Source: JAMDEO01 sp963775295 (GTDB taxonomy: Bacteria; Actinomycetota; Thermoleophilia; RBG-16-64-13). From it: 64,000 bases of DNA. The stretch covers positions 2,108,001 through 2,172,000 of the forward strand of contig CAVZIK010000006.1 in assembly GCA_963775295.1 (NCBI GenBank). The letters run 5' to 3'. The first letter of the stretch is position 1. Each line of letters begins with the position of its first letter. The notes under the pieces are model-generated. The model was given only the letters and a program-made list of their open reading frames with translations. It made no database searches and was not told the origin of the DNA. A program made the position numbers and the translations under genes. Shown here piece by piece: positions 1 through 14,500 of the stretch.

Positions 1-2
1 TC

Positions 3-3710
<3,708 letters not shown>

Positions 3711-3753
3711 ATAGTCCGAGGCAGACGTCGAGATCTTCTAGCCGGAGAAGGTC

Positions 3754-5409
3754 ATGAACCTGCCAGAACCGCAATCGAGGAGTTTCTCCTCGCTGATGGC
3801 CGACATTGAGAACGGGTCGATTAAGATTCCGCAATTTCAGCGGGATTTCGTGTGGAGCATGGAAAAGTCGGCGCAGCTGTTGGATAGCGTGGTGAAGGGC
3901 TATCCGATCGGCACCTTCATACTTTGGAAGACGAAGGAAGAACTGAGGGCCCTCAGGAATCTCGGCCAGATCGATCTGCCGACGCCTCCGGAGGGCGATT
4001 TTATACAGTATGTGCTCGATGGGCAGCAGCGACTCACCTCCCTCTTCGCCAGCGTAAAGGGCGCCAAGATCAAGCGGGAGGATCATGAAGATGATTATGC
4101 CGACTTCTTCGTCGATCTTGAGGCCGAGGAAGACGAACCTATTGTCATAACGGAGAGGGCCGACACTGACCACCATCGCCGTATCCGGCTGAACGACTTG
4201 CTCTATGGCACCATTGGGCTCTACCTTTCCTATCCGGAGGAGTTCCATGGGCGAATGCAGGAGTATAAGAACCGCGTCAACGCGTGTCAGTTCTCGACGG
4301 TCTTGATCAAAGACGCGCCTATCGAGGTGGCCACAGAGATCTTCACCCGTTTGAATGTGTCCGGAAAGCCGCTGTCGGTTTTCGAGATCATGGTCGCCAA
4401 GACGTTCGACGCTCGTCGCGATTTCGATTTGGCTGAGAAGTGTGGCCAGCTCACCAGCCAACTCGAAAGCGCCGACTACGGAACCTTGCCGGACTCGGTG
4501 GTATTGCAGACGATATCGATCCTGCTTCGGAAGGAATGCCAGAAGAAGGACATTCTCCAATTGCCGAAGGACAGCGTAATTGACATCTGGACTCTGACGG
4601 CGGATAGCATCAAGCACGTGGTCGACTACTTCCGAAACGCCTACCGCATCCCGGTCTCGAGGCTTCTTCCGTACCCCAGTCTCGTCGTCCCCTTCGCTTA
4701 CTACTTCTACATGACAAAGGGGCGGAAGCCGACCGGAGACGCGCGGCGTTACCTCCAGGATTTCTTCTGGCGCGCGGCGATGGGCGGCCGCTATTCGCAA
4801 AGCGTGGAGAGCAGGTTGGCAGCGGACATTCGTAGGATCGACCTTATTCTGGACGGCAAACTGCCTGCTTATGACTGGGCGGTCGATACTTCTCCGGGTT
4901 TCATCGAGAAGAACGGCTGGTTCTCCATCGGGCGCGCTTACGTCAAAGCCCTGCTCTGCTTGCTGGCGTTTCAGCAGCCGAAGTCCTTCGACGACCACTC
5001 AGATGTTCGGATCAGCAATGACTGGCTGAAGCAGGTCAACAGCAAGAACTACCACCACTTCTTCCCCCGCGCATATCTCGCCAAGCAAGAGGTGCCGGAC
5101 TCACGGATCAATCACATCGCGAATATCACCATCGTCGACGACTTCCTAAATAAGCAGGCAATAAAGGCTCAGGCGCCAGGGACCTACATGAGGGCGTTCC
5201 TAAGCAGGAATGATCAGATGGATTCTACGATGAAGAGCCATTTGATCGATCTTGATGGCATGGGTGTACTGGAGAATGACTACTCTCGCTTCTTTGCCCA
5301 GAGGTGCAAAGCCCTCAGCCGGGAGCTAAAGAAGCGCATCATTGAGCAACGAGTCGATGAGGAACTCACCCCGGTTCCGTCTCAGGACACCGACGAGGGC
5401 GAGGAATAG
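3754..5409 (+). CDS. DUF262/HNH protein in BrxU position (GmrSD-like type IV restriction candidate)
   Basis: This 551-residue protein starts at ATG 3754, preceded by GGAGAAGG. The N-terminal DUF262 (ParB-like nucleotide-hydrolysing) domain shows IPQFQRDFVW near residue 25 and DGQQRLTSLFA near 88. The C-terminal part shows YHHFFP near 432 followed by spaced N residues (NHIANITIV, then NKQ), as in the HNH domain of GmrD/DUF1524 proteins. GmrSD enzymes cut DNA bearing modified, often glucosylated, cytosine. In the Escherichia fergusonii BREX island the GmrSD homologue BrxU also sits between pglX and pglZ, so synteny suggests the same role: restriction of modified phage DNA that BREX cannot stop. 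It lies 43 bases after pglX and 8 before pglZ, so it is probably cotranscribed. Domain assignment is firm; substrate is inferred. Confidence 0.8.
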   Translation: MNLPEPQSRSFSSLMADIENGSIKIPQFQRDFVWSMEKSAQLLDSVVKGYPIGTFILWKTKEELRALRNLGQIDLPTPPEGDFIQYVLDGQQRLTSLFASVKGAKIKREDHEDDYADFFVDLEAEEDEPIVITERADTDHHRRIRLNDLLYGTIGLYLSYPEEFHGRMQEYKNRVNACQFSTVLIKDAPIEVATEIFTRLNVSGKPLSVFEIMVAKTFDARRDFDLAEKCGQLTSQLESADYGTLPDSVVLQTISILLRKECQKKDILQLPKDSVIDIWTLTADSIKHVVDYFRNAYRIPVSRLLPYPSLVVPFAYYFYMTKGRKPTGDARRYLQDFFWRAAMGGRYSQSVESRLAADIRRIDLILDGKLPAYDWAVDTSPGFIEKNGWFSIGRAYVKALLCLLAFQQPKSFDDHSDVRISNDWLKQVNSKNYHHFFPRAYLAKQEVPDSRINHIANITIVDDFLNKQAIKAQAPGTYMRAFLSRNDQMDSTMKSHLIDLDGMGVLENDYSRFFAQRCKALSRELKKRIIEQRVDEELTPVPSQDTDEGEE

Positions 5410-5417
5410 GTCAGAAC

Positions 5418-7964
5418 ATGCCGCTCTTCACTGAATATCTCGAAACTCGACTCAATCGACTGCTTGACGACAGGCGCGTCGTCGTCTGGTATGACGCCGA
5501 GGGCGACTTTAAGGCATTTGTTGAGACTGTCACGCTGACCGACTGCGAAGTCATCATGGTCACACCCTCGGCTTTACGGGCCCGTCGGGCGGCGGATGAA
5601 ATCTACTTGAGCCTTAGCGAGCTGGCGGAACCGGGGGCGAAGGAACGACGACTTCTGATCTACATGGACCATTGCAGAGGCCTGACGGAGTCCGACAAGA
5701 TGGTTGACCCCTTCGAGATGTATGCGGTTGTTGGGGCTGCCTTCGGAGACACCGAGGACGAGAAGCTTGAGTCGCTGGCGCGCCAGGCGACGCCTCAGAA
5801 GGCGGAGGACATCACCAACCTGTTCATGGAGGGACGTCCCACCCTCGCCTTGTTGGACGCCCTCGATCGGGAGTCGACATGGCCGGTCATTCGAGAGGTG
5901 TGCCATACCGAGGCGCCGGCTGATGTCATCGCATTGGCCTTGTGTGACTCGGGGACCAGACTGCAAATCGACCAGACACCGGGCTGCCTGCAAGAACTGT
6001 CGCGCCTGCTGGGGTCCGCTGTCGGGTTCAAGTTTCCCGGCCTAGTGTTGCCGTGGTCGGCTATTAGGGTCGGGGTCGCCCAGTTCGTTCTATTCAGCGA
6101 GTTTGTTTTCGATCTACCCGACAAGATTCCCGAGGCGCTGGAGGCCGTGGCCCGCGCGGAGGAGGGGTGCCGCGCCACCGTATATGCTGCCTGTGATCGC
6201 ATGAGGACCGATGCCCACCTGAGCGAAGGGTACCTGGAACTCGCCCAGATGGTTGAGAAAACGCTTCAGCTGGAGCAGGTCATGCCGCCGGATTTCGATC
6301 CTGGCCGGCGGGACACGTTTCCCGTCGAGGAGCGGCGGCTTCTTGAACGAGCCGTGCAGGCCCTGAGCGCCGGCGACGTCGAGTTTGCGCGAGGAATCTG
6401 CGCTGAACGTCGCGGATCCATTTGGCGGCGGCAGGCGGAAAGGACCTCTTCCTGGACCACCGTCGAGCGGGCCGTGGGCTTTGTCGAAGCCTCCTCCTGC
6501 GTTGTCGCCAGCCTGTCCGAAGGCAGGACTCTGACTGATCTCGTCCGCGGATACGCTGGCGGAGGATGGGCTGATCTTGATCGTTCGTACAGGCTTTTCG
6601 AAGCAGCGCTGGGTGCGTGCACGGAAGATGAGGTCTTGGCGCCCGTGGTCGACCTCTGTCGCAGGCTCTATAGAGAGACGGCCGGGGCGCTCCAAACCCG
6701 TTTTCTGCAAATGGTCGAGACCGAAGGATGGCCGCCCGAGGGGGTGGCGAGGCAAACAAGAATCTTCGACGATCACGTGGCTCCTCTTCTCGAGAGGAGA
6801 GAGAAGACCGCCTTCTTCATGGTGGATTCTTTGCGTTTCGAAATGGGGCAGGACCTCGCCGAAGCCTTGAAACAATCCGGAGAGGTTTCCTTGGGATATG
6901 TGGCCGGGATTCTTCCTACCGTCACCGCGACCGGCATGGCTGCGTTGATGCCAGGCGCGGACGGCACGGTCCGATTGGTCCGGGCGGGGGAGGGGCTGTC
7001 GCCCACTCTGGGGGGTCGGCCCCTGAAGAACTCCGAGGACCGGATGAAGGTGCTCGCGGAGGCGTACGGGGACCGCTTTCTTGATGTCACGCTCGATGAA
7101 TTGATGGGGTCTCTTCAGAAGAAGCTCTCTGCGCGACTCAAGGATGTAGATCTACTCGTGGTGAGGACCCAGGACCCTGACGCTGTGGCGGAGAACCTTG
7201 GGGCATGGCGCGCGCGGCGATACGTAACGGAGATCGTCGGTGAGATTGCGGCAGCGGTGAGAAGAGTGACGGCGCTCGGATTCGACCATGTGGTCGTGGC
7301 CGCCGATCATGGACACGTGATGTTGCCCGAGTCGGCCCCCGGCGACGTCGTGCAGAGCCCGCCGGGAGACTGGCTGGAGAGCAAGCGGCGATGCCGTCTT
7401 GGTTCCGGTCTGGCCGCGGGACCGGGGACAAAGACGATGAAGGCGGCTCATGTCGGGATTCACGGAGATGTCCACGATATCTGTGTGCCGATAGGCCTGA
7501 AGGTATTCTCTGAGGGTAACGGGTATTTCCACGGCGGGATCAGTCTCCAGGAGGCCGTGGTTCCCGTGGTCGTGTTCCGAGCAGCCGAAGGGAAGATTGC
7601 AGGAGGGGACAAGCCGCAAATAGAAATTAACTATCGGTCCGATAAGTTCACAAGCCGTGTCATCGGGCTGACGGTGAAGTACATTCTGGGGCAGATGAGC
7701 GCCTTTGGTAATCCGGCCGCGACTGTTGTAGTCGAGGCGTACGACGGGTCCGGCGCAAAGGCCGTTGTTGTGGGCAAGGCGGCCGATTGCGAAGCTCGCG
7801 ACGAAAAGACGGGTAGTGTGAGGCTCGAGCCGGACGAGGAGACCGGGGTGCCGGTACTGATCGATCCGGACTATGGCGGGCGAGAAGTCGAAATACGGGT
7901 CAGCGATCCGGAAAGCCGAGTGATTTGGGCTCGATTAACCCTGAAGAACAAGATCCTTGACTGA
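5418..7964 (+). CDS. pglZ: BREX alkaline-phosphatase-superfamily protein PglZ
   Basis: This 848-residue protein has the PglZ domain in its second half. FFMVDSLRFEMG near residue 465 carries the metal-binding Asp and the neighbouring nucleophile position of the alkaline phosphatase superfamily. ILPTVTATGMAALMPG near 500 and AADHGHV near 627 (metal-binding D-H) complete the pattern. PglZ is found in every BREX type and is essential for defence and for PglX-dependent methylation. The N-terminal ~400 residues are helical and without recognised motifs. The end overlaps the annotated start region of brxL only if an upstream TTG is used; with the preferred ATG there are 7 intervening bases. Length agrees with the family. 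Confidence 0.92.
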   Translation: MPLFTEYLETRLNRLLDDRRVVVWYDAEGDFKAFVETVTLTDCEVIMVTPSALRARRAADEIYLSLSELAEPGAKERRLLIYMDHCRGLTESDKMVDPFEMYAVVGAAFGDTEDEKLESLARQATPQKAEDITNLFMEGRPTLALLDALDRESTWPVIREVCHTEAPADVIALALCDSGTRLQIDQTPGCLQELSRLLGSAVGFKFPGLVLPWSAIRVGVAQFVLFSEFVFDLPDKIPEALEAVARAEEGCRATVYAACDRMRTDAHLSEGYLELAQMVEKTLQLEQVMPPDFDPGRRDTFPVEERRLLERAVQALSAGDVEFARGICAERRGSIWRRQAERTSSWTTVERAVGFVEASSCVVASLSEGRTLTDLVRGYAGGGWADLDRSYRLFEAALGACTEDEVLAPVVDLCRRLYRETAGALQTRFLQMVETEGWPPEGVARQTRIFDDHVAPLLERREKTAFFMVDSLRFEMGQDLAEALKQSGEVSLGYVAGILPTVTATGMAALMPGADGTVRLVRAGEGLSPTLGGRPLKNSEDRMKVLAEAYGDRFLDVTLDELMGSLQKKLSARLKDVDLLVVRTQDPDAVAENLGAWRARRYVTEIVGEIAAAVRRVTALGFDHVVVAADHGHVMLPESAPGDVVQSPPGDWLESKRRCRLGSGLAAGPGTKTMKAAHVGIHGDVHDICVPIGLKVFSEGNGYFHGGISLQEAVVPVVVFRAAEGKIAGGDKPQIEINYRSDKFTSRVIGLTVKYILGQMSAFGNPAATVVVEAYDGSGAKAVVVGKAADCEARDEKTGSVRLEPDEETGVPVLIDPDYGGREVEIRVSDPESRVIWARLTLKNKILD

Positions 7965-7971
7965 GGCGCGC

Positions 7972-10002
7972 ATGAATCAAGTCGAACTTGACCGCAAGGC
8001 CACTGGTGTGTTTGCTGGCAAGGTGGTACGGAAAGACCTGCTCCACCAGATAAAGGGGGGCGAAAACGTTCCATCGTATGTTCTCGAGTATCTCCTCGGC
8101 AAGTATTGCGCGTCGGACAACGATGAAGAGATTCGCATCGGGATAGCGGCGGTCAAGGAGACGCTCGCTGCCAACTACTTCCGCCATGATGAGGCCAACA
8201 AGGCCCAATCCATGGTCGAACAGAACGGAAGGCACCGGTTCATCGATCGGGTGGAGGTGCGTTTCTTCGCGGGAGAGAACAAGTATTGGGCTGCGATGGA
8301 TCACTTCGGGTACTCGAAGATCCATATCCAAGAGGAGTTCTACAGACGATACGAGCGGCTTCTCGAGGGCGGTATCTGGGCCATTGTGGACATCGAATTC
8401 AGGGTGGACGACCAGACGAAGCCGGGAAGCCCGTTCCACATCGTCGACCTTAAGCCCATCCAGCTGGCGCGATTCGACCTCGAGGAATATGTGGAGGGTC
8501 GAAAGGAGTTCGGCACCGAAGACTGGATCGATCTTCTCCTTCGTAGCGCCGGCCTCGAGCCCGTCAACATGAACCATCGGCTGAAGCTGATCCTTCTCTC
8601 GCGCTTCGTTCCTTTTGTAGAGAAGAACTACAACTTCATTGAACTGGGCCCACGCGGCACGGGAAAATCCTATGCTTTCAGCGAGATGTCCCCGTACTGC
8701 ATGCTGGTCTCCGGAGGTAAGGCGAGCACCGCCAACTTGTTCTACAACAACGCCCGCCGCCAAGTGGGCTTGGTCGGACACTGGGACATCGTTGCTTTCG
8801 ACGAAGTCGCCGGCATGCGCATCACCGATCCGGACGTGATGCAGATCATGAAGGATTACATGGCGAACGGACGCTTCAGCAGGGGTGTTACCCAAGTCCT
8901 CGCCGATGCGTCGCTGGTGTTCATCGGGAACCTCAACCAGCCCGTTGAGACGCTGGTCAAAGGATCGAGCACGGACCTCTTCCAGCCGCTGCCCAAGGAA
9001 TTCGACCTGGCACTCCTCGACCGCATGCATTTCTATCTCCCCGGCTGGGAGGTGCCCAAGAACTCGAAGGACATTCTCACCGTGCATTACGGGTTTGTTA
9101 CCGATTACTTAGCCGAGGCCTTCCGGGTCCTTAGGAAACAGAACCTGTTCGACCAGGTGGAGAGAGCGTTTCGCTTCGGGTCGCACGTGGAGGGTCGGGA
9201 CGCCACAGCGGCAAAGAAGACAGTCAGCGGCCTGCTCAAGATTCTTCACCCCGGCGGCGGTTGGACCCGGCAGGAGTTGACCGAGTATGTCGAGTTGGCG
9301 CTGGAGGGTCGGCGGCGGGTCAAAGAGCAGCTCAAGAAACGAGGGTCCTTCGAGTTCTTCAAGACCAGCTTCTCTTACGTCGATCTTGAGGACGAAACCG
9401 AGCGATCGGTCGGGCTCCCGGAACAGGGCGGTGCTGGCGTCATCTCCCCGGACCCCCTGCCCCCGGGCACGGTCTACACGGCCTCGGTGGACCCGGAGGG
9501 CAAAGTCGCGTTGTTTCGGCTGGAAGTGGCTCTCACCCAGGGGACCGGGAAACTTCGCATGCCAGCGGGACTGGAGAAGTCACTCAAAGAGTCGCTGAAT
9601 CGAGCCTTCAGCTATCTTCAGAGCGTGAAGGATCGGCTTGGCCTTTCGGAACTTCTCGCGCAGAAAGACATTTACGCTGAGGCGGTCGACCTGTCCGGAG
9701 GGCGCATTGAGTGCCCGTGCGGCGTCGCCTTCTTCGCCGCAATGATCTCGGCTGTCCGCAACCGGCAGGTGCGAGGGGGGACCGTTGTCTTGGGGGATGT
9801 CACTATCCAGGGCAACATTAAAGGTCCGGCGTCCATCACCGAACCCCTGCAGCTCGCCGTCGAGGCCGGCGCCCTGCGGGCGCTTGTTCCGGTGTCAAAC
9901 AAGAGCCAGTTTGCCGCCCTGTCGGAGGACGTAGTGGACCGACTGGATGTGGTGTTTTACGCAGACATGGATCGGGCCGTCCTGAAGACGCTCGAGGGCT
10001 AG
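7972..10002 (+). CDS. brxL: BREX Lon-like AAA+ protein BrxL
   Basis: The preferred start is ATG 7972 (676 residues), preceded by GAGG; a TTG at 7957 would add five residues but overlaps pglZ. The AAA+ core shows Walker A GPRGTGKS near residue 226 and Walker B IVAFDEVAG near 275. The C-terminal domain resembles the Lon protease fold. At the place where Lon has its catalytic Ser (PSAG-like) this protein reads ECPCGVAFFAA near 577, so no Ser is seen there and protease activity is doubtful. BrxL in type 1 BREX is an ATP-dependent DNA-binding ring related to MCM/Lon and is required for phage exclusion. It follows pglZ and lies 2 bases before dcm, consistent with one operon. Confidence 0.92.
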   Translation: MNQVELDRKATGVFAGKVVRKDLLHQIKGGENVPSYVLEYLLGKYCASDNDEEIRIGIAAVKETLAANYFRHDEANKAQSMVEQNGRHRFIDRVEVRFFAGENKYWAAMDHFGYSKIHIQEEFYRRYERLLEGGIWAIVDIEFRVDDQTKPGSPFHIVDLKPIQLARFDLEEYVEGRKEFGTEDWIDLLLRSAGLEPVNMNHRLKLILLSRFVPFVEKNYNFIELGPRGTGKSYAFSEMSPYCMLVSGGKASTANLFYNNARRQVGLVGHWDIVAFDEVAGMRITDPDVMQIMKDYMANGRFSRGVTQVLADASLVFIGNLNQPVETLVKGSSTDLFQPLPKEFDLALLDRMHFYLPGWEVPKNSKDILTVHYGFVTDYLAEAFRVLRKQNLFDQVERAFRFGSHVEGRDATAAKKTVSGLLKILHPGGGWTRQELTEYVELALEGRRRVKEQLKKRGSFEFFKTSFSYVDLEDETERSVGLPEQGGAGVISPDPLPPGTVYTASVDPEGKVALFRLEVALTQGTGKLRMPAGLEKSLKESLNRAFSYLQSVKDRLGLSELLAQKDIYAEAVDLSGGRIECPCGVAFFAAMISAVRNRQVRGGTVVLGDVTIQGNIKGPASITEPLQLAVEAGALRALVPVSNKSQFAALSEDVVDRLDVVFYADMDRAVLKTLEG

Positions 10003-10004
10003 CC

Positions 10005-11084
10005 ATGGTTAGAGGGGCGGACAGGCCGACGGCCATCGATTTGTTCTGCGGTTGCGGCGGTACGACGCAAGGCCTGCGAGATGCCGGTTTCCGTGTGCTG
10101 GGCGCGGTGGACAACGATTATCTTGCGACTGAGACCTTTCGGGCGAATCACCCGAGAGTCAGGGTGTGGTTGGACGACATCCGTCGGCTTTCACCGTTGG
10201 CCGTTGCGGACGCTCTCGGAATCGAGCGCGGGGAGCTGGATCTGCTCGCCGGCTGTCCGCCTTGTCAGGGGTTTTCGACCATGCGTACGCTCAACGGGGC
10301 GGTAAGCGTCGATGATCCACGCAATGACTTGCTCCTCGAGTTCCAACGTTTCGTCGAGGCTCTGGAGCCGAAGGCGATGATGGTGGAAAACGTACCGGGT
10401 CTGGCGTTCGATTCCCGGTTCTCCTCCTTCTGCGCTCGGATGAGTGAGCTCGGCTACGTCGGGCACCACGCCATTCTGGACGCGGCGGATTACGGCGTTC
10501 CCCAACGAAGGCGGCGACTCATCTACCTCGCCGGTCGCGGCGTGTTGATTCCGCTGGCGCCCCCGTTTGAAAGACGCCGAACTGTGAGACAGGCCATCGG
10601 CAAGCTGACGAGACCCGGCGTGAGTGGGGATCCGGTGCATGACCTGCCCGAGAACCGGACTCCCAGAGTCCGCGAGTTGATAGGTCGGATCCCGAGAAAC
10701 GGTGGAAGCCGAGCCGACTTGGGTGAAGACGGGCAGTTGGCCTGTCATAGGCGGTGCGACGGGTTCAAGGACGTCTACGGTCGCATGGCTTGGGACCAAG
10801 TCGCCCCCACAATGACGAGCGGGTGTTTCAATCCGTCGAAGGGTCGATTTCTCCACCCGGACCAAGACAGGGCGATAACCATGCGCGAAGCGGCCCTGCT
10901 TCAGGGCTTTCCGGCGAAATACAGGTTCCCGATTGTCACCAGCAAGTGTTCAATCGCCCTACTAATTGGCAATGCACTGCCGCCTCCGTTCATAGAGGCG
11001 CATGCCCGGTGCGTTTCGGCGACGCTTTGCCGGATCGAGACGCCGGGCACATCCGAATCTTCCTCGGTTGCTCTCTCGGCATGA
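10005..11084 (+). CDS. dcm: DNA (cytosine-5) methyltransferase
   Basis: This 359-residue enzyme has the ordered motifs of C5-cytosine methyltransferases: motif I DLFCGCGGTTQGL near residue 11, motif IV GCPPCQGFST with the catalytic Cys near 85, motif VI ENVPGL near 128, motif VIII VPQRRRRLIYLAG near 165, and motif X GNALPPPFIEAH near 325. The target-recognition domain lies between VIII and IX. It transfers a methyl group from S-adenosylmethionine to cytosine in a short DNA site that cannot be read from the sequence. It starts 2 bases after brxL and overlaps vsr by ATGA, so the pair is translationally coupled. No cognate type II nuclease is visible unless the Vsr-like protein serves as one. 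A close partial copy lies at 21900-22500. Confidence 0.93.
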   Translation: MVRGADRPTAIDLFCGCGGTTQGLRDAGFRVLGAVDNDYLATETFRANHPRVRVWLDDIRRLSPLAVADALGIERGELDLLAGCPPCQGFSTMRTLNGAVSVDDPRNDLLLEFQRFVEALEPKAMMVENVPGLAFDSRFSSFCARMSELGYVGHHAILDAADYGVPQRRRRLIYLAGRGVLIPLAPPFERRRTVRQAIGKLTRPGVSGDPVHDLPENRTPRVRELIGRIPRNGGSRADLGEDGQLACHRRCDGFKDVYGRMAWDQVAPTMTSGCFNPSKGRFLHPDQDRAITMREAALLQGFPAKYRFPIVTSKCSIALLIGNALPPPFIEAHARCVSATLCRIETPGTSESSSVALSA

Positions 11085-11497
11085 CCGACAACCTGACTCC
11101 AAGCCAGCGCAGTTACTGCATGTCCCGAGTCAAGGGCAAGGACACCGGGCCGGAGAGGACCGTTCGCTCGGAACTACACCGTAGGGGTCTGAGGTTTCGC
11201 AAGCATGTGGCGACTCTTCCCGGAAGGCCCGACGTGGTGTTCAGTCGGTCGCGTGTGGTCGTATTCATCGACGGAGACTTCTGGCACGGATACCGGTTCG
11301 CGACCTGGCGAGACGAGTTGTCGGATTTTTGGAAAGTGAAGATCGCCAAGAACCGGCAACGCGACATGAGGAACCGCCTTGAGTTACGCCGGCAAGGGTG
11401 GACCGTAATCCGTATCTGGCAGCACCAGCTCGAGCATGATTTTGAGTCGTGCATCGACAAGATTGTTAGTGCCGTGCGGGCTGGTGCACGGCAATGA
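11081..11497 (+). CDS. vsr: Very short patch repair endonuclease Vsr
   Basis: The start at ATG 11081 overlaps the dcm stop as ATGA. This gives 138 residues, the usual Vsr length. Recognisable family features are LTPSQRSYCMSRVKGKDT near the N terminus, ELHRRGLRFRKHV, PDVVFSR, and the catalytic block VVVFIDGDFWHGYRF, followed by WTVIRIWQHQLE. Vsr nicks next to T:G mismatches that arise when 5-methylcytosine deaminates, starting repair; it normally accompanies a Dcm-type enzyme. Its place directly behind dcm inside a defence operon fits that role. In some defence islands Vsr-fold nucleases act as restriction enzymes, which cannot be excluded here. Confidence 0.93.
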   Translation: MTDNLTPSQRSYCMSRVKGKDTGPERTVRSELHRRGLRFRKHVATLPGRPDVVFSRSRVVVFIDGDFWHGYRFATWRDELSDFWKVKIAKNRQRDMRNRLELRRQGWTVIRIWQHQLEHDFESCIDKIVSAVRAGARQ

Positions 11498-11530
11498 GCG
11501 GCACTCAGCGAGTCTGACGGAGGTTCTTCT

Positions 11531-14500
11531 GTGACGCTGGACGAGATAAAGGCAGCATTGCTCAGGCGGCTGACCCCTGACCAGCAGGCTGCCGTCACAA
11601 ACTCAGCGCGTCGCTTGGTTGTCGTCGCGGGAGCCGGATCGGGAAAGACAGAGGTCATGGCTCGGAGGATAGCCTGGTGGATCGGGACCGAGGGGGTCTC
11701 CAAAGACGAAATCGTCGCCTTCACCTTCACAGAGAAGGCGGCGGAGGAAATGAAGTTCCGGATACGCAGATGGGTGGCCAACATCACCCCTGAGGGCGGT
11801 GACGCCACCCTCGGGAGGATGTACATCGGAACTATTCACGGCTTCTGCCTGCAAATGTTGAGGGAGTTGGAGTCGGGTACCTACGGAGTCTTTGACGTTC
11901 TTGACGAGGCCGGGCGTCTTGCCCTTGTCCAGAAGTGGTTCAATACGGTTCTTGGATTGCCCGCGCTGCGCTCCGCCCTGGGCGACGGGCAGTTCGAGAC
12001 CATCAACAAGTTTCTGAAGGGCTACGACCTTCTTCACGAGTACTGTCTGTTCCAGGCCGAAGGTCCCGACGCGCCGCGACCGAACATCGGCCCTGGCGAG
12101 CGGGATTGGATCAAGGAATGGCGCCTGCTGACGGATGTCGGCGAGGACGCCGCTTCCGCCGCCTTCGCGGTGTCGGCCGCCAGATACTACGGCGCCCTGC
12201 ATGCAAGGCGGTTGTTGGATTTCAGCACTTCCCAATCCGAACTCGTCCGCCTCCTTGAATCAAATGAAGAACGGCGCAAGGAGCTCTTGAGCCGATACAC
12301 GCACATCGTCGTGGATGAGTTCCAGGACATAAATCCTGTTCAGGACCGTCTGGTCAGAGTTATGGTCGGCGAAGCCGGCGCCCTGACTGCGGTGGGGGAC
12401 CATCGGCAGGCTATTTACGGCTGGCGCGGGGGTCGGGTCGAGATCATGGCCGACTGGTACCGCGATCTCGAATCGGCGCCTGACGGGGATGTTCAGGAAC
12501 TTCACGACAATTACCGCTCGACCGACCGGATCATCGATTTGGCCAACAAATGGGCTCGCACCATCAGCCCTCTGGGGATGCTGCGGACCTTGGACATGAC
12601 CAAGGGGAGAGACGAAGAGGGTGAGAGAAGGTTGGACTACCATCCTTCTCACGTGGCATTCAGGCGGTTCCAGGATCGCCCCCAAGAGGCGGAGTGGATC
12701 GCTCAGACGATACGCGGCTTGGTAGACGCGGATGCCCGTCAGGGCGTGATGCACGATGTGGACCCGAGCCACGATAGAGGGATCGGGTATTCGGATATGG
12801 CGGTTCTGCTGCGGTCCGCAAAGGACACGCGCATCTACCTCGAGGCCCTGGAAGCTAATGGGATCCCCGCGGTTGTTCGCGCGGGCCCCGACCTCTTTCA
12901 AAGACCGGAGGTTCTGTTGCTCGTCGGCGCTCTCGCGATTGCCGCGGGGGTAGACCAGTTCTTCGGCGGCAGACCGCCGACGATGGCCTCGATTGCCCAG
13001 GACGTGCTCCAGTGCGCGCCGCAGGCGGAAGCCGTCGTTCGCGCCGCCGGCGCCCAGCTCGAGAATGCCGGCCTACCTATTGGGTCCGCCGACGTGGAAA
13101 GGCTGATTCAGGCGGCACGCTGCGTCCGGAGGCGACTGGAGGGGCAGAGTGTGCCTCGGCAGATGGTGACCGGTATTCGAACGGAACCCCTTGGGCGTTT
13201 TCTAGTTCAGAACCGGCAGTTGAGGCGCATCTATCCCCAGACTCTGTTCCAATGGCTGGCGGCCGAGGTGGGGGTAGCCGCGTGGGACGCCCAGGAATCC
13301 GCCCGCTCACGCACCGCGATGTTTCATCTGGGGCAGTTGGCTGGACTGATCACGGGCATCGAGACCCCAGGGTGGGTCGAGCCGGGAGATCTCACCTGGC
13401 AAGTCATCGCGTTGACAAACTGGGGGGCCAGGAACGCGCGCTCGGAGGAGGCTCCGTTGCTTGTCGCCCCAGATGCCGTTACCATTTCGACGATTCACTC
13501 GGCTAAGGGTCTTGAGTTCCCGGTGATCTTCCTCGCCGACGTCGCCGCGCGGCGTTTTCCCTCGCAGAAGGCGAGAGAGGCACCGGACTTGCCCTTCTCC
13601 GGTCCCGCATTAAACCAGATCGGACCCGCCGGGCTCGCGGACAATAACAACTATGATGCGGAGCGCCGGCTGATGTACGTCGCACTGACGCGTGCGGAAC
13701 GGTATCTGTTTGTCTCTTCCGGGAGTACGCAGCAGTCTCGTTTCGAGCGCGAGCTCATCCGGTTGATCGACCAGGTCGGGGGAGAGACGAACCCCGCCTC
13801 CGAGCCTGAACTCCCCAACCTTCTTCCTACCCAGTCCGACCCGACCTTCCGCCTGGTGACCTCCTTCTCGGACCTTCGCTACTACCTTGAGTGTCCTCAC
13901 GACTACTACATCCGGAAGGTCCTCGGTTTTGCCCCGAGCATAGACCAAGCCTTCGGCTACGGGCGCGGGGTGCACAATCTGATGCGGGCCATTCATTCGG
14001 ATGCGTCCTACTTCGCCGGACTGGCCGACGACCCCGCAGCGCTGGACTGTGAGGCCCAGCGCCTGATAGACGAGGGGCTGTTCTACCTTCGCTACACGAC
14101 CGGGGACCCCCTGGAGAATATGAAGAGGCGGGCTGCTCAGATCGTGGTCGACTACGTGGTGACCTATCGCGACGAGCTGGGCTGCCTAGAGTTCGAACCT
14201 GAGCGGGCTTTCGAGACCTTGATAGAGGAAGCGGGGGTTCTCGTGTCCGGAGCCATCGATGTAATCCGACATGATGATCCTCCCCGAGTGGCGCTCATTG
14301 ATTTCAAGTCGGGCGACCCGGGCAAGGAGAACGAGAATGCGAGTGGCCTGGACAAGGAGCAGATGAAGCTCCAGGTCAGCCTCTACGGACTGGCCGCGAA
14401 GACTGAGCTTGAGTACGAACCCGACCTCGGCATCGTCCGCTACCTCGGGGTGCCGAGGGATGCTTCACTGGAGGAGCGGGAGCTGTCGGTTCCTCTAGGG

